Below, one piece after another: positions 51,001-58,600 of a DNA stretch of 59,229 nt. The DNA lies in NCBI GenBank assembly GCA_016873715.1, contig VGWF01000009.1, positions 1 through 59,229 of the forward strand, written 5' to 3'. Every line of letters begins with the position of its first letter. Within the stretch, counting starts at the first letter, position 1. This stretch comes from Lentisphaerota bacterium (GTDB lineage Bacteria; Verrucomicrobiota; Kiritimatiellia; PWTM01). The position numbers were made by a program, and so were the translations under genes. Below the pieces are notes generated by a model. It did no database searches. It worked only from the letters and a program-made list of their open reading frames with translations, and had not been told where the DNA came from.

Positions 51001-51969
51001 CCAGGCGCCGGGGTTGACGAGGACGTACAGGGTGCCGTCGACGTGCAGGATCTCCTCGGCGCCCCGCGTGTCGGCGTAGACGCGGACCGGCTCGCCCGTC
51101 GCCGCGTCGAGGCAGCTTACCGGCTCGCCGAGGCCGAGCGTGACGAAGATGCGGTCGCCGTCGCCGACCAGCCGCCGCGTGAGCTGCGTGGGCCCCGACT
51201 TGAGCGGCCAGAGGTTCGTGTTCCACTTCTCGATCGTCCGCTTCCAGAGGATCGTCCCGTTGAAGGCGTCGCGCGCCATCAACGCCCACTTCGAGGGCAG
51301 CAGGATCGAGATCCTCGATCCCTCGTCGATGACGTAGATCAGCCGGCCGTTGCACGACACCATGGCGCTCAGGCTCGACATGCGGTCGTGATGCCGCGAC
51401 CAGCGCGGACTGCCGACCCATTGCAACCGCTCCGGCGGCGCGACGACCTTGTCCTTCGACACCGCGTTGCCGCGCGCGTCGTAGTAGTAGTGCGTCCAGT
51501 CGTCCAGCGTCTCCGGCCGCGGCTTCCCCGTCCGCACCCACCGTCCGTCCTTCTTCGCCACCACCGCGCCGCCCGGCACAAGCACGCGCAGGGCCTCGGC
51601 GACCGGCACGGTGGCGTCGTCGAGCACGACGAGGTTGACGAGGCCGTCGACGTAGGGCAGCGCGGCGCCTTCGAGGCGGTCGATGCTGACCTCGCCGTAG
51701 GCGCCCGCCGCGAGCAGCGCCTCGCGCGCCGCCGCGACGCGCTTCGGATCCGCGTCGAGCCCCTGCACCTGGAACCGGCCGCCCGCCCGCAGCGCCGCCG
51801 TCATCCGGCCGTCGCCCGCGCCGACGTGCACCACCAGCCCGCCCTTCACCCCCGACGCATCCAAAGCCGCCTTCGCCTCATCCTCCACCGGCCCGGCGCG
51901 CACGGAGGCATGCCCGACGGCCAGCATCAGGACGGCCACCCCGACGATCCTCAGCATTCGACTGGTCAT
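48046..51969 (-). CDS. Secreted methyltransferase-like/PQQ-propeller protein D with LamG domain
   Basis: 1307-aa exported protein, the longest of the four paralogs. A signal peptide (1-25) precedes a methyltransferase-like domain with intact motif I (VVHVGAGDGRMTAALR) and LDADPKRVAAARE. Propeller blades carry HHRCYIAKATESF, RGACLYGVLPANGL and PHNCACY. Unlike the others, a LamG domain is inserted in the C-terminal third: LTVEAWVNSPGGDGVVVSHGG, DGWHHVAAVLGTDKSMRLYVDG, GLIDEVVVHHRELDAEAIRAR. It closely resembles the LamG of the HEAT-LamG protein at 37553-38812, suggesting a shared source. The start at 51969 has GGAGAG 6 bases before (GGAGAGATGAAG-ATG); an ATG at 51975 also fits. Confidence 0.87.
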   Translation of the reverse strand: MTSRMLRIVGVAVLMLAVGHASVRAGPVEDEAKAALDASGVKGGLVVHVGAGDGRMTAALRAGGRFQVQGLDADPKRVAAAREALLAAGAYGEVSIDRLEGAALPYVDGLVNLVVLDDATVPVAEALRVLVPGGAVVAKKDGRWVRTGKPRPETLDDWTHYYYDARGNAVSKDKVVAPPERLQWVGSPRWSRHHDRMSSLSAMVSCNGRLIYVIDEGSRISILLPSKWALMARDAFNGTILWKRTIEKWNTNLWPLKSGPTQLTRRLVGDGDRIFVTLGLGEPVSCLDAATGEPVRVYADTRGAEEILHVDGTLYVLVNPGAWQLAEFAPLHNTGDQRRVETEYNWDEKARVLLAVDAATGRVKWRVEDRIAPLTMAADGKRVVYHDGTALACIDPATGKKTWTSEPVTKRKLFEFNYGPRLLLNDDTVLYAGGDGSMSGFDAASGKRLWQAPHEKSGYRSPEDLLVAGGLVWNAGTLSGGQTGEFKGRDPRTGEIVKQFAPDIECYWFHHRCYIAKATESFILPSRTGIEFVDHGASHWDINHWVRGACLYGVLPANGLVYAGPHNCACYPEAKLDGMNALAPAGATVKVAPPPDAQRLERGPAWGQPFDESGADAKDWPTYRHDAARSGFSDQPLAADLGKAWDADLGGPLSAPVVAGGLAYVAQVDAHTLHALDAGSGARRWHFTAGARIDSPPTVWKGRVLFGGKDGWVYCLRATDGAMIWRFRAAPGPQRHGAWEQMESVWPVHGSVLVEDGAVSCVAGRSMYLDGGLRFIRLDAATGRKLAEVVYDSRDPETGGDLQMRHKTLQMPVGLNDILSSDGKHIYLRSQKIAADGTRIDIGPISGNAAEQGAAQKGEGAHIFAPMGFLDDSWFHRSYWVYGKSFAGGHNGYYQAGKYTPAGRILVHNGTTVYGFGREPQYLKWTTTMEHRLFAASRVAPDVAPPPDEGPKRKGKAAPAPAAPASVPGVRFPDADALDPAGKPLTVEAWVNSPGGDGVVVSHGGPQAGYSLYLTGGAPTFAVRAEKTLAAAEAKEPLGDGWHHVAAVLGTDKSMRLYVDGRLAGEARAAGMLTRPKQTMEIGSDSGGSVGDYAREFPFAGLIDEVVVHHRELDAEAIRARAAAGDARSANDAVLACTFDGGRAVDAGASRLEGVVTGATAGKGRNGDALEFGKARPAVAAKGAPAKGAVSYVQCDWSGKVPIITRAMAMAGRSICIAGPPDVIDEEYVFERLTQRDATVQESLDEQNAALDGKRGGIMQLIDAETGEPAGEFKLEQPPVWDGMAVARGRLYVCTLDGKVQCYGKPE

Positions 51970-52096
51970 CTTCATCTCTCCGCTTGGAACGGCCGCGCCA
52001 CGCTGCCGGATCCGGCGTATCCATGGCAAGCCTGAACCGACGGGTAGAGAACGGCCGGGACTTGCGAAAATTGCTGACACCGCAAGGGGCGGGCCC

Positions 52097-53869
52097 CTAT
52101 CGCCGGCCCTCGCGGGCCGGATCCACGGCGACATCGTTGGCTTGCCGTGCGCCGGGCGTGCTGCGGCCGTCGGCGACGATCCGATCGAGCGCCGCCGTCA
52201 GCCGCGCGACGACCTCCGGGTTCGCCGCCGCGACGTTGGTCGTCTCGCCCGGGTCCGCCGCCATGTCGTAGAGCTGCGGCGACTCCGTCCCCCCGCCCTT
52301 GCTCCATCCGCCGCTCCCGGCGCAGAGACACAGCTTCCAGCGCCCGTCCCGGATCGCGAAGCGCCCGCTGATGCTGTGGTGAACGACCGGTGGACGTGGC
52401 GCCTCCGAACGTGGGGCCGTATGGCTGTGTGGCGGTGTGGCAGAAGGGCTGTGTGGCGGTGGGGCGGTGTGGACGTGTGGCGGTGTGGCCGTGGTTCCGC
52501 GTTGGATGTTGGCTGTTGGTTGTTGGTTGTTGGATGCTGGCTCCGCCGTTCTGCCTTCGGTGTTCGATGTTCGTTGTTCGATGTTCGATGTTCCGTTTAG
52601 GGCGTTCCTCGCCGCGCGCAGCGCGGGGAGCAGGCTCACGCTGTCCTCGCCGGCGTTCTCCGGCAACGTCGCGCCGACGATCTCCGCGCAGGTCGCCATC
52701 AGGTCGGTAAGGCAGACGAGCCCGCCGTTCGTCGAACCGGCCGCGACCACGCCGGGCCAGCGCGCGAGGAACGGCACGCGGTGGCCACCGTCCCAGATGT
52801 CCGCCTTGGTTCCGCGGAACCGCGCGCTCGGGAAATGCCCCTGCTTCTCGAGGTTCCCGATCCCCGCCGCGGGCGAGCAGCCGTTGTCGCTGGTGAAGAT
52901 GACCAGCGTGTTCGACGCGGCGCCCGAGGCGTCCAGCGCCGCCAGCACCTCCCCGACCGCCCCGTCGGTCTGCATCACGAAGTCGCCGTAGTCGCCCAGC
53001 CCGCTCCGTCCCTGCCATTCCTTCGAAGGCACGATCGGCGTGTGCGGCGAGCTGAGCGCCAGGTACAGGAAGAACGGTCCTCCGGATTGGATGTCGGGTG
53101 TTGGATGTTGGGCGTTGGGTGCTGGATCCTGAGTACCAGATGTTCGTCGTTGGATGTTGGATGTTGGGTATTGGGTGTTGGATGTTGGATGCTGCCTCCG
53201 CCCTTCGGTGTTCGGTGTTCGATGTTCGGTGTTCGGTGTTCGCCTCAGGACGTACTCCGCCGCATGCCGCGCCAGCCTCGGCAGCATGTCGACCGGCTCG
53301 ACCAGCTCGGTCACGCGGTCGTCGACGAACAGCGACTTGATCATGCGCGCGTGGTGGAAGCCGTAGAAGTGGTCGAACCCGCGCGAGAGCGGGCCGTCCT
53401 CCGTCCGCGCCCCGACCGCCGCCCCGGCGGAGCCGCCCTTCCCCTTCTTGCCGCTCTTCCCCCCGTCGACCGTGAAGCCCAGGTGCCACTTGCCGACGCA
53501 GGCGGAATGGTAGCCGTGCCGCTTCAGCAGCGACGGGACGGTCAGGCGGTCCGCGGCGATCAGCGGCGTCACGTAGTCGTCCAGCACGCCCTTCTGCAGC
53601 CGCGTCCGCCACGCGTAGCGGCCGGTGAGCACCCCGTAGCGCGTCGGCGTGCAGACCGACGCCCCGGAGTGCGCATCGGTGAATGTCATCCCCTCCCGCG
53701 CGATCCGGTCGAGATTCGGCGTCGGGATCCGTCCGCGCTCGGGATTCAGGCACCGCACGTCGCCGTAGCCGAGGTCATCCGCGAGGATGTACACGATGTT
53801 CGGAGGCGGCGAGGCGGCGGCGGACGCGGCGGCAAGGCCCAGGACGGCGAGCAACGGAAGCCTGCGCAT
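52097..53869 (-). CDS. Sulfatase 4 with two repeat insertions (formylglycine-dependent)
   Basis: 590-aa secreted sulfatase. After a signal peptide (1-19) come NIVYILADDLGYGDV and the formylglycine motif CTPTR (Cys73). GKWHLG, ALSSPHTP and TSDNG supply the active site. Two low-complexity insertions interrupt otherwise normal sequence: residues about 210-262 (NTEHRTPNTE, then QHPTSNTQYP-type repeats), just before the PFFLYLALSSPHTP strand, and about 425-488 (SNIEQRTSNTE, NNQQPTANIQ, TATPPHVHTAPPPH), before HHSISGRFAIRDG. Both keep the frame open. Apart from them length is about 475, normal for the subfamily. Close to sulfatase 1 in its N-terminal half. TAGGAGGG precedes the start; the glycosidase gene ends 11 bases upstream. 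Confidence 0.88.
   Translation of the reverse strand: MRRLPLLAVLGLAAASAAASPPPNIVYILADDLGYGDVRCLNPERGRIPTPNLDRIAREGMTFTDAHSGASVCTPTRYGVLTGRYAWRTRLQKGVLDDYVTPLIAADRLTVPSLLKRHGYHSACVGKWHLGFTVDGGKSGKKGKGGSAGAAVGARTEDGPLSRGFDHFYGFHHARMIKSLFVDDRVTELVEPVDMLPRLARHAAEYVLRRTPNTEHRTPNTEGRRQHPTSNTQYPTSNIQRRTSGTQDPAPNAQHPTPDIQSGGPFFLYLALSSPHTPIVPSKEWQGRSGLGDYGDFVMQTDGAVGEVLAALDASGAASNTLVIFTSDNGCSPAAGIGNLEKQGHFPSARFRGTKADIWDGGHRVPFLARWPGVVAAGSTNGGLVCLTDLMATCAEIVGATLPENAGEDSVSLLPALRAARNALNGTSNIEQRTSNTEGRTAEPASNNQQPTANIQRGTTATPPHVHTAPPPHSPSATPPHSHTAPRSEAPRPPVVHHSISGRFAIRDGRWKLCLCAGSGGWSKGGGTESPQLYDMAADPGETTNVAAANPEVVARLTAALDRIVADGRSTPGARQANDVAVDPAREGRR
52410..52594. repeat. In-frame tandem repeat tract 2 of sulfatase 4
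   Basis: GTGTGGCGGTGTGG-type units (52410-52493), then TTGGATGTTGGCTGTTGG and TTCGATGTTCGTTGTTCG units (52500-52594). Same three-part order as the tract in propeller A. Translated in frame within sulfatase 4. Confidence 0.85.
53084..53243. repeat. In-frame tandem repeat tract 1 of sulfatase 4
   Basis: TTGGATGTTGGGCGTTGGG and TTCGGTGTTCGATGTTCG units without the GTGTGGCGG family, read in frame as QHPTSN and TEHRTPN repeats. It is inserted directly before the conserved PFFLYLALSSPHTP strand. Confidence 0.85.
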
Positions 53870-53880
53870 CGGAATCCCTC

Positions 53881-55653
53881 CTACCGGAACGGCACGGCGC
53901 GGAGCGGCGACGGGGCATCCGCGCCGTTCCACCTCATCGCCTCGTTCGGCCCGAGGGCGACCGCGTGATCCGCGCCGCCCGCGACGGCGACCCTCACGGT
54001 CCGCTTCTCCGCCTCGATGCCCGCGACTTCGATCGGCTCGCCGTCGAGGCCCGTCACCACGCGCACGCCGGCCGTGAACGTGAACCGCTCCCGCCCGTTC
54101 AGGCGCGCGGAGCAGCGCCCGGCCTCACAGACGAGCGTCCATTCGCGGTCGCCCCAGCGCTGCGTGTACGTGAAGTCCGTCCCGTCGACCGCCGACCACC
54201 AGACCCGGCCGGCCGCGACGTCGACGTGGATCCCGTGCATCCGCGAGATGTACTCGAGCGCGGCGAGCATCATCGGTCCGTAGCCGTCGTCCTTCGGCCC
54301 CGACGGACGGCCCGTCTGCGCGTCGAGCTGCTGCGCGAACTTGAACCCGTTCCGGATCAGCACGGGCAGCAGCTTCCGCCCGACCAGCGTCACCTCGGCG
54401 ACGTGCCCGTAGTTCTCCAGCGCCCGGATCGCGCGCTGGTAGGTCAGGCCCTGCGGCTGGCCGCTCCAGCTGTTGCCCTCGTCGTTCCGGTAAAGGGGAT
54501 CCCGGACGGCGATGGAGGGCAGCGGCACGGGCGTCCAGAACTCGTCCGGGTTGAGCAGGTGATGGCGGATGAATGCGTCGGCCATCTCCTGCGTGAAGAC
54601 CCCGTACCACATGCACCGGAGGTTGTTGTGGATCAGCTCGTCCAGCCGCCGCCCCGTGCGGTCGCGGTCGAAGCAGGCGTGGCGGGCGGGATCCCAGAGG
54701 CGTTCGATCAGGCGCCGCCGCACCTCCGCGGCTTCGCGGAGCCAGTGCTCCTCGCGACCGTTGTCCAGTTCGCGGGCGATCCGCGCCAGCGTCGCGCGCC
54801 CCTCGTAGCTGTAGGCCATCACGTCCATCGACGCGAACGGCACGAGCACGTCCTCCCGCCGCGGCGGCGGCAGCTTCGCGTGGGCGTGCTCGCCCCAGTA
54901 GCGCTTCATGTTCGCGGGATCCTGCGGATCCGGCGTGCGCGGGTCGCCCGGCGGGAACTCGAACGGCCAGCGCGTCGGCGCGTTGCGGGTCAGGAGCCGC
55001 GAGCTGTTGTCCTCGCCGGTGTCCCACACGCACCAGGTCTCGAGGATGCCGTCGCCGTTGGAATCGCGCGTGCGCCACAGGTAGGCGTCGTGGGCCTCCA
55101 GCGCCTTGTACAGGCGGAGGAGGTAGTCCCTGTCGCGCCCGGCCCAGACGTACATCCGCCACGCGGGGTCGGGGAAGCAGTAGCCCTGGAACATCTCGAA
55201 GTCGGCGGCGATGCCGTGCGCGGGAAGCCACACGTATCCCTCGGGCGCATTCGTATCGCATCCGCGCTTCAGGGCGGCGGCGGTGGAGACCACCATGCCC
55301 GGCAGCCGCCCGTCGGCGCGCTGGCCATGCAGGAAGATCACCTGGTTGTTCAGCGCGACCTCGATGTCGCGCTTCGCGTACATCTCGCCGCCCATCGGCT
55401 GCGTTTCGATCCACGCGTTGTTGTAGCCGCCGCCCTCGACCAGGATCCGCATCGACGACGTGAATTGCACGACGTTCGACGCGCACTTCGCCTCCGCCGC
55501 GTCGAAGAGCCCCTGCAGGCCCGCGTCCGCCGTGCGGAACGCCACCCCCGTCCGGGGCACGCCGCCCCCGTCCGCGGCCCCCGCTGCCGCCAGCAGCGCC
55601 GCACACGCCACACACGCCGCGGAGACGCCCGCCATCCGTCGAAGTGATGTCAT
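53881..55653 (-). CDS. Secreted six-hairpin (MGH1/GH63-like) glycoside hydrolase
   Basis: 590-aa secreted protein with an (alpha/alpha)6 barrel of the GH63/trehalase-like group. Residues 1-26 are a signal peptide. Family features are NNAWIETQPMGGEMYAKRD, the DSNGDGILETWCVWDTGEDNSSR segment, and SIAVRDPLYRNDEGNSWSGQPQGLTYQRAIRAL near the C-terminal third. A beta domain with FTYTQRWGDREWTLVCEAG follows. The catalytic acids are probably in the DSNGDGxxE and NSWSGQ regions, by analogy. The gene follows the giant beta-helix gene by 46 bases and precedes sulfatase 4 by 11. Substrate unknown; no strong ribosome binding site is seen before the ATG. Confidence 0.78.
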   Translation of the reverse strand: MTSLRRMAGVSAACVACAALLAAAGAADGGGVPRTGVAFRTADAGLQGLFDAAEAKCASNVVQFTSSMRILVEGGGYNNAWIETQPMGGEMYAKRDIEVALNNQVIFLHGQRADGRLPGMVVSTAAALKRGCDTNAPEGYVWLPAHGIAADFEMFQGYCFPDPAWRMYVWAGRDRDYLLRLYKALEAHDAYLWRTRDSNGDGILETWCVWDTGEDNSSRLLTRNAPTRWPFEFPPGDPRTPDPQDPANMKRYWGEHAHAKLPPPRREDVLVPFASMDVMAYSYEGRATLARIARELDNGREEHWLREAAEVRRRLIERLWDPARHACFDRDRTGRRLDELIHNNLRCMWYGVFTQEMADAFIRHHLLNPDEFWTPVPLPSIAVRDPLYRNDEGNSWSGQPQGLTYQRAIRALENYGHVAEVTLVGRKLLPVLIRNGFKFAQQLDAQTGRPSGPKDDGYGPMMLAALEYISRMHGIHVDVAAGRVWWSAVDGTDFTYTQRWGDREWTLVCEAGRCSARLNGRERFTFTAGVRVVTGLDGEPIEVAGIEAEKRTVRVAVAGGADHAVALGPNEAMRWNGADAPSPLRAVPFR

Positions 55654-55699
55654 GGCGGGACGATACCGCGCGGGCCCGCCAAGCGCGACCCGTTCGGCG

Positions 55700-58600
55700 T
55701 CACTCCCTGCGCGCGCGGATGCGATAGAACTGGGTCGGCAAGGGCGAGAGGTCGAGGCAGTTGGTCCATGGGGCGGTCGGCGGGGTGTTCGTGAAGACGG
55801 CCTGCCACGCGGTTCCGGCGAGGAGATCGTTCTTCTTCTCGATGAACTGCCAGGACTGCCGGCCCCCCATCCAGGACATCCGCACGCCGCCGCCCTCCCG
55901 GGTCACGGTGGTGAGGCGAAGCACGGAGGCCGTATCGAGGGGATCCGTGTCGGCGCCGTATTCCGTCGCGGCGTCCGTACCGTCGGTGTCGGTGTCGGAC
56001 GATGCGTCGCCCGCATCGACCGGCGAGAGCCGATATCGAAGCTCCCACTCGTCCGGGATGCCGTCTCCGTCCGAGTCCGCCGCGGGATGGACGCTCTCGA
56101 AGCACCCCATGTCGACCTCGGCGACCGTGTCCGCGTCGCCATCGAGAGGCCACGGCAGGCCGTCCAGGTCCGCGGCGGTCGGACGGACGGACGTCCGGCC
56201 CCGATCGAGACAGGGCGAGGCCAGCGACAGGTGGAAGTCCGAGGCCGACACGAACAAGGGAGGCGCCGCGACATTGCCCTCGCCCCCGGGGTCCGGCGTG
56301 GTGCAACTGTGTGCGATACCGACCACGTCGGCGGTGAAGTTGGAATCGACCGGCGCGACGTTGTACCACGCAATGCAGTTGGACATCGTGCAGCTTGACG
56401 CGGCGCCCCCTCCGCCGTTGGTGGCGGCATTCCCGGCCAGGGTGCAGTTCACAAGATCGCTGAAGTACGCCCCGCCTCCGTATTGGGCCACGTTCCCCGT
56501 CAACAGGCAGGCCCCGAGCGTGCACCCGATGACCCCGCCGCCGTTGCTGGACGTACGGTTGCTGGTCACCCGGCATTGAAGCAGCGTGGCCCCGTGGGCG
56601 CCGCCGCCGCCGTTGGGCGCCGTGTTGCCGTTCAGGACGCACCGGGTCAGCCCGCCCCCGAACGCCCCCCCCCCGACGCTGGCCAGGTTGCCCTCCAGGG
56701 TGCAGCCGATGAGCGTTCCATCCATGGACCCGCCCCCGGCATCCACGGCAGCGTTCGAGGATACGGCACAGTCCAGGAGAGTGCCTGCCAGACTGCCGCC
56801 GCCCTGGAATGCGCTGTTGCCGCGAAGGACGCAGTTGCTGGCCGTGCCGCTGAACAGGCCGCCGCCGAAGTGCGCGGCGCAATCCAGGATCCTCGACCCC
56901 CGGATCAGGGCCCCCGGCGAGCCCCAGAAACCACCCCCGCTTAGCTGGCTCGAGCTTTCGAATCCCGTGTGATGCGTGCAGCCGTTGGTGAGCGTGAACC
57001 CGTCGACGACCACGCCATCGTCGCCCGCATGGATGCAGCGGATCGCATCGAAGCCCTTCGGCCCGTGGCCCGCGATGATGGTGGCTTCGGGCCCGTTGAC
57101 GCTGCGCAGCGTAAGGGGACGGAGGATGACCACCCGGTTGCTGACGCCCCAGGACACGGCGGGCCGCGCACCGGTGGCGTAAACGCCGTTGGTCACCAGA
57201 ACGATGTCGCCAACCCCGGCCGCGTCGACGGCCTGCTGGATCGTGTGACAGGCATTCGACCACTCCAGCCCGGGCCCGTCGGCGGGGCTGTCGGGCCACA
57301 CGTGCCAGACCACCGGAATCCGGGTGCCGACCGTGATGACGATCGAGGTTGCGATTCCCGCGGGATGCGTCTCGTTGAACGCAGTGAGCGTCACGGTGTA
57401 CGTGCCGACGTTTGTCCACGTGTGCGATACAAAGGGGCGATTGTCGATCGTCGTGTCATCCCCGAACGTCCACTGGCTGCCGGTGGTCCGTCCTTCGACA
57501 AGGTTGGTGAAGCAAAGCTCGACACCCTCGGTGCCGTTGGTGTAGCCGACTCCGATGGCGACCCCCAGGGTTCCCGTGACCGAGCCGGACACGAACTCGT
57601 CGCACCCCATCGACGGCGGATCGCTCCACGTCTCGCCGTCAATGTCGAGCCCGGGCAGGGTCCGGGGAGTTCCCTGCCCTGCGCACGGGGAGCCGAACGA
57701 CAGGTGAGAGATGCCGGCCAGGAGGGGGTCGACGGCGAGGTTTCCCTCACCCCCCGGATCGGGCGTCGTGCACGAGTATCGGATGGCGCCGGGTGCGCCC
57801 TGCCAGTTCGGATTCCCGGGAGCCCGATTGAAGTACACGATGCAGTTCTCCAGCACGCTCCCGGCAGAGCCGCCGCCCGAGGAGGAGGCCCCGTTGCCTG
57901 TGAGGGTGCTGTTCCGTGCGATGCTTCCGCCGATGCCCCCTCCGCTCGTGGCGCGGTTGCCCCAGACCGCGCAGGCGTCGAGCGTGCAGTCGTAGGCGCC
58001 ACCTCCGTCGGCCAGGGTCTGGTTGCCGGACAGCGTGCACTGCGACAGCACCGCGCCATAGGCGCCGCCGCCCTTCACAGCGATATTGGCCTTGATCGCG
58101 CACCGGGTGGCCGTGCCCCGGTAGGAACCTCCGCCGACCCAGGCCGCCGAGTTGCTGGCAAGCACACAGGACACGACGTGCGCATCACGCTCGCAGAACA
58201 CGCCGCCTCCGCTCTGCTCATAGGCGGTATCGCCGGTCACCAGAGTGCGTCCCGCGACCAGGCCGAATCCCTCCAGGCGCGCCCCCTCGGCCAGGAACGC
58301 GCATCGCACGGCATTGTGGCCGTGAGGCGCGCCCCCCACGATCACAGCGGCCTCCGCGCCGTGGACGCTGCGGACGACCATCGGCATCAGGATGCAGACG
58401 CGGTTCGTCAGGTTCCGGCCGGGCGCCGGACGGCCGCCGGAATCGTAGGTTCCGTCCGCCACCCGCACGAGCGCGCCGGCAACGGTGACGGCATCCACGG
58501 CCTCCTGGATCGTCACGGCCGCCGTGGCCGAGTTGGTGTAGGGAGGGGCCGGAGTTGCACTGGATGCGTCCACGAAGTGAACCGGCTGATCGACCACATG

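Noticed and set aside
34134-51969. PQQ-dependent alcohol dehydrogenase identity for the propeller proteins
   Set aside because: Repeats resemble PQQ-like blades, but the quinoprotein Cys-Cys pair, tryptophan docking motif set and catalytic Asp context of dehydrogenases are not apparent, and an unrelated N-terminal domain is fused.
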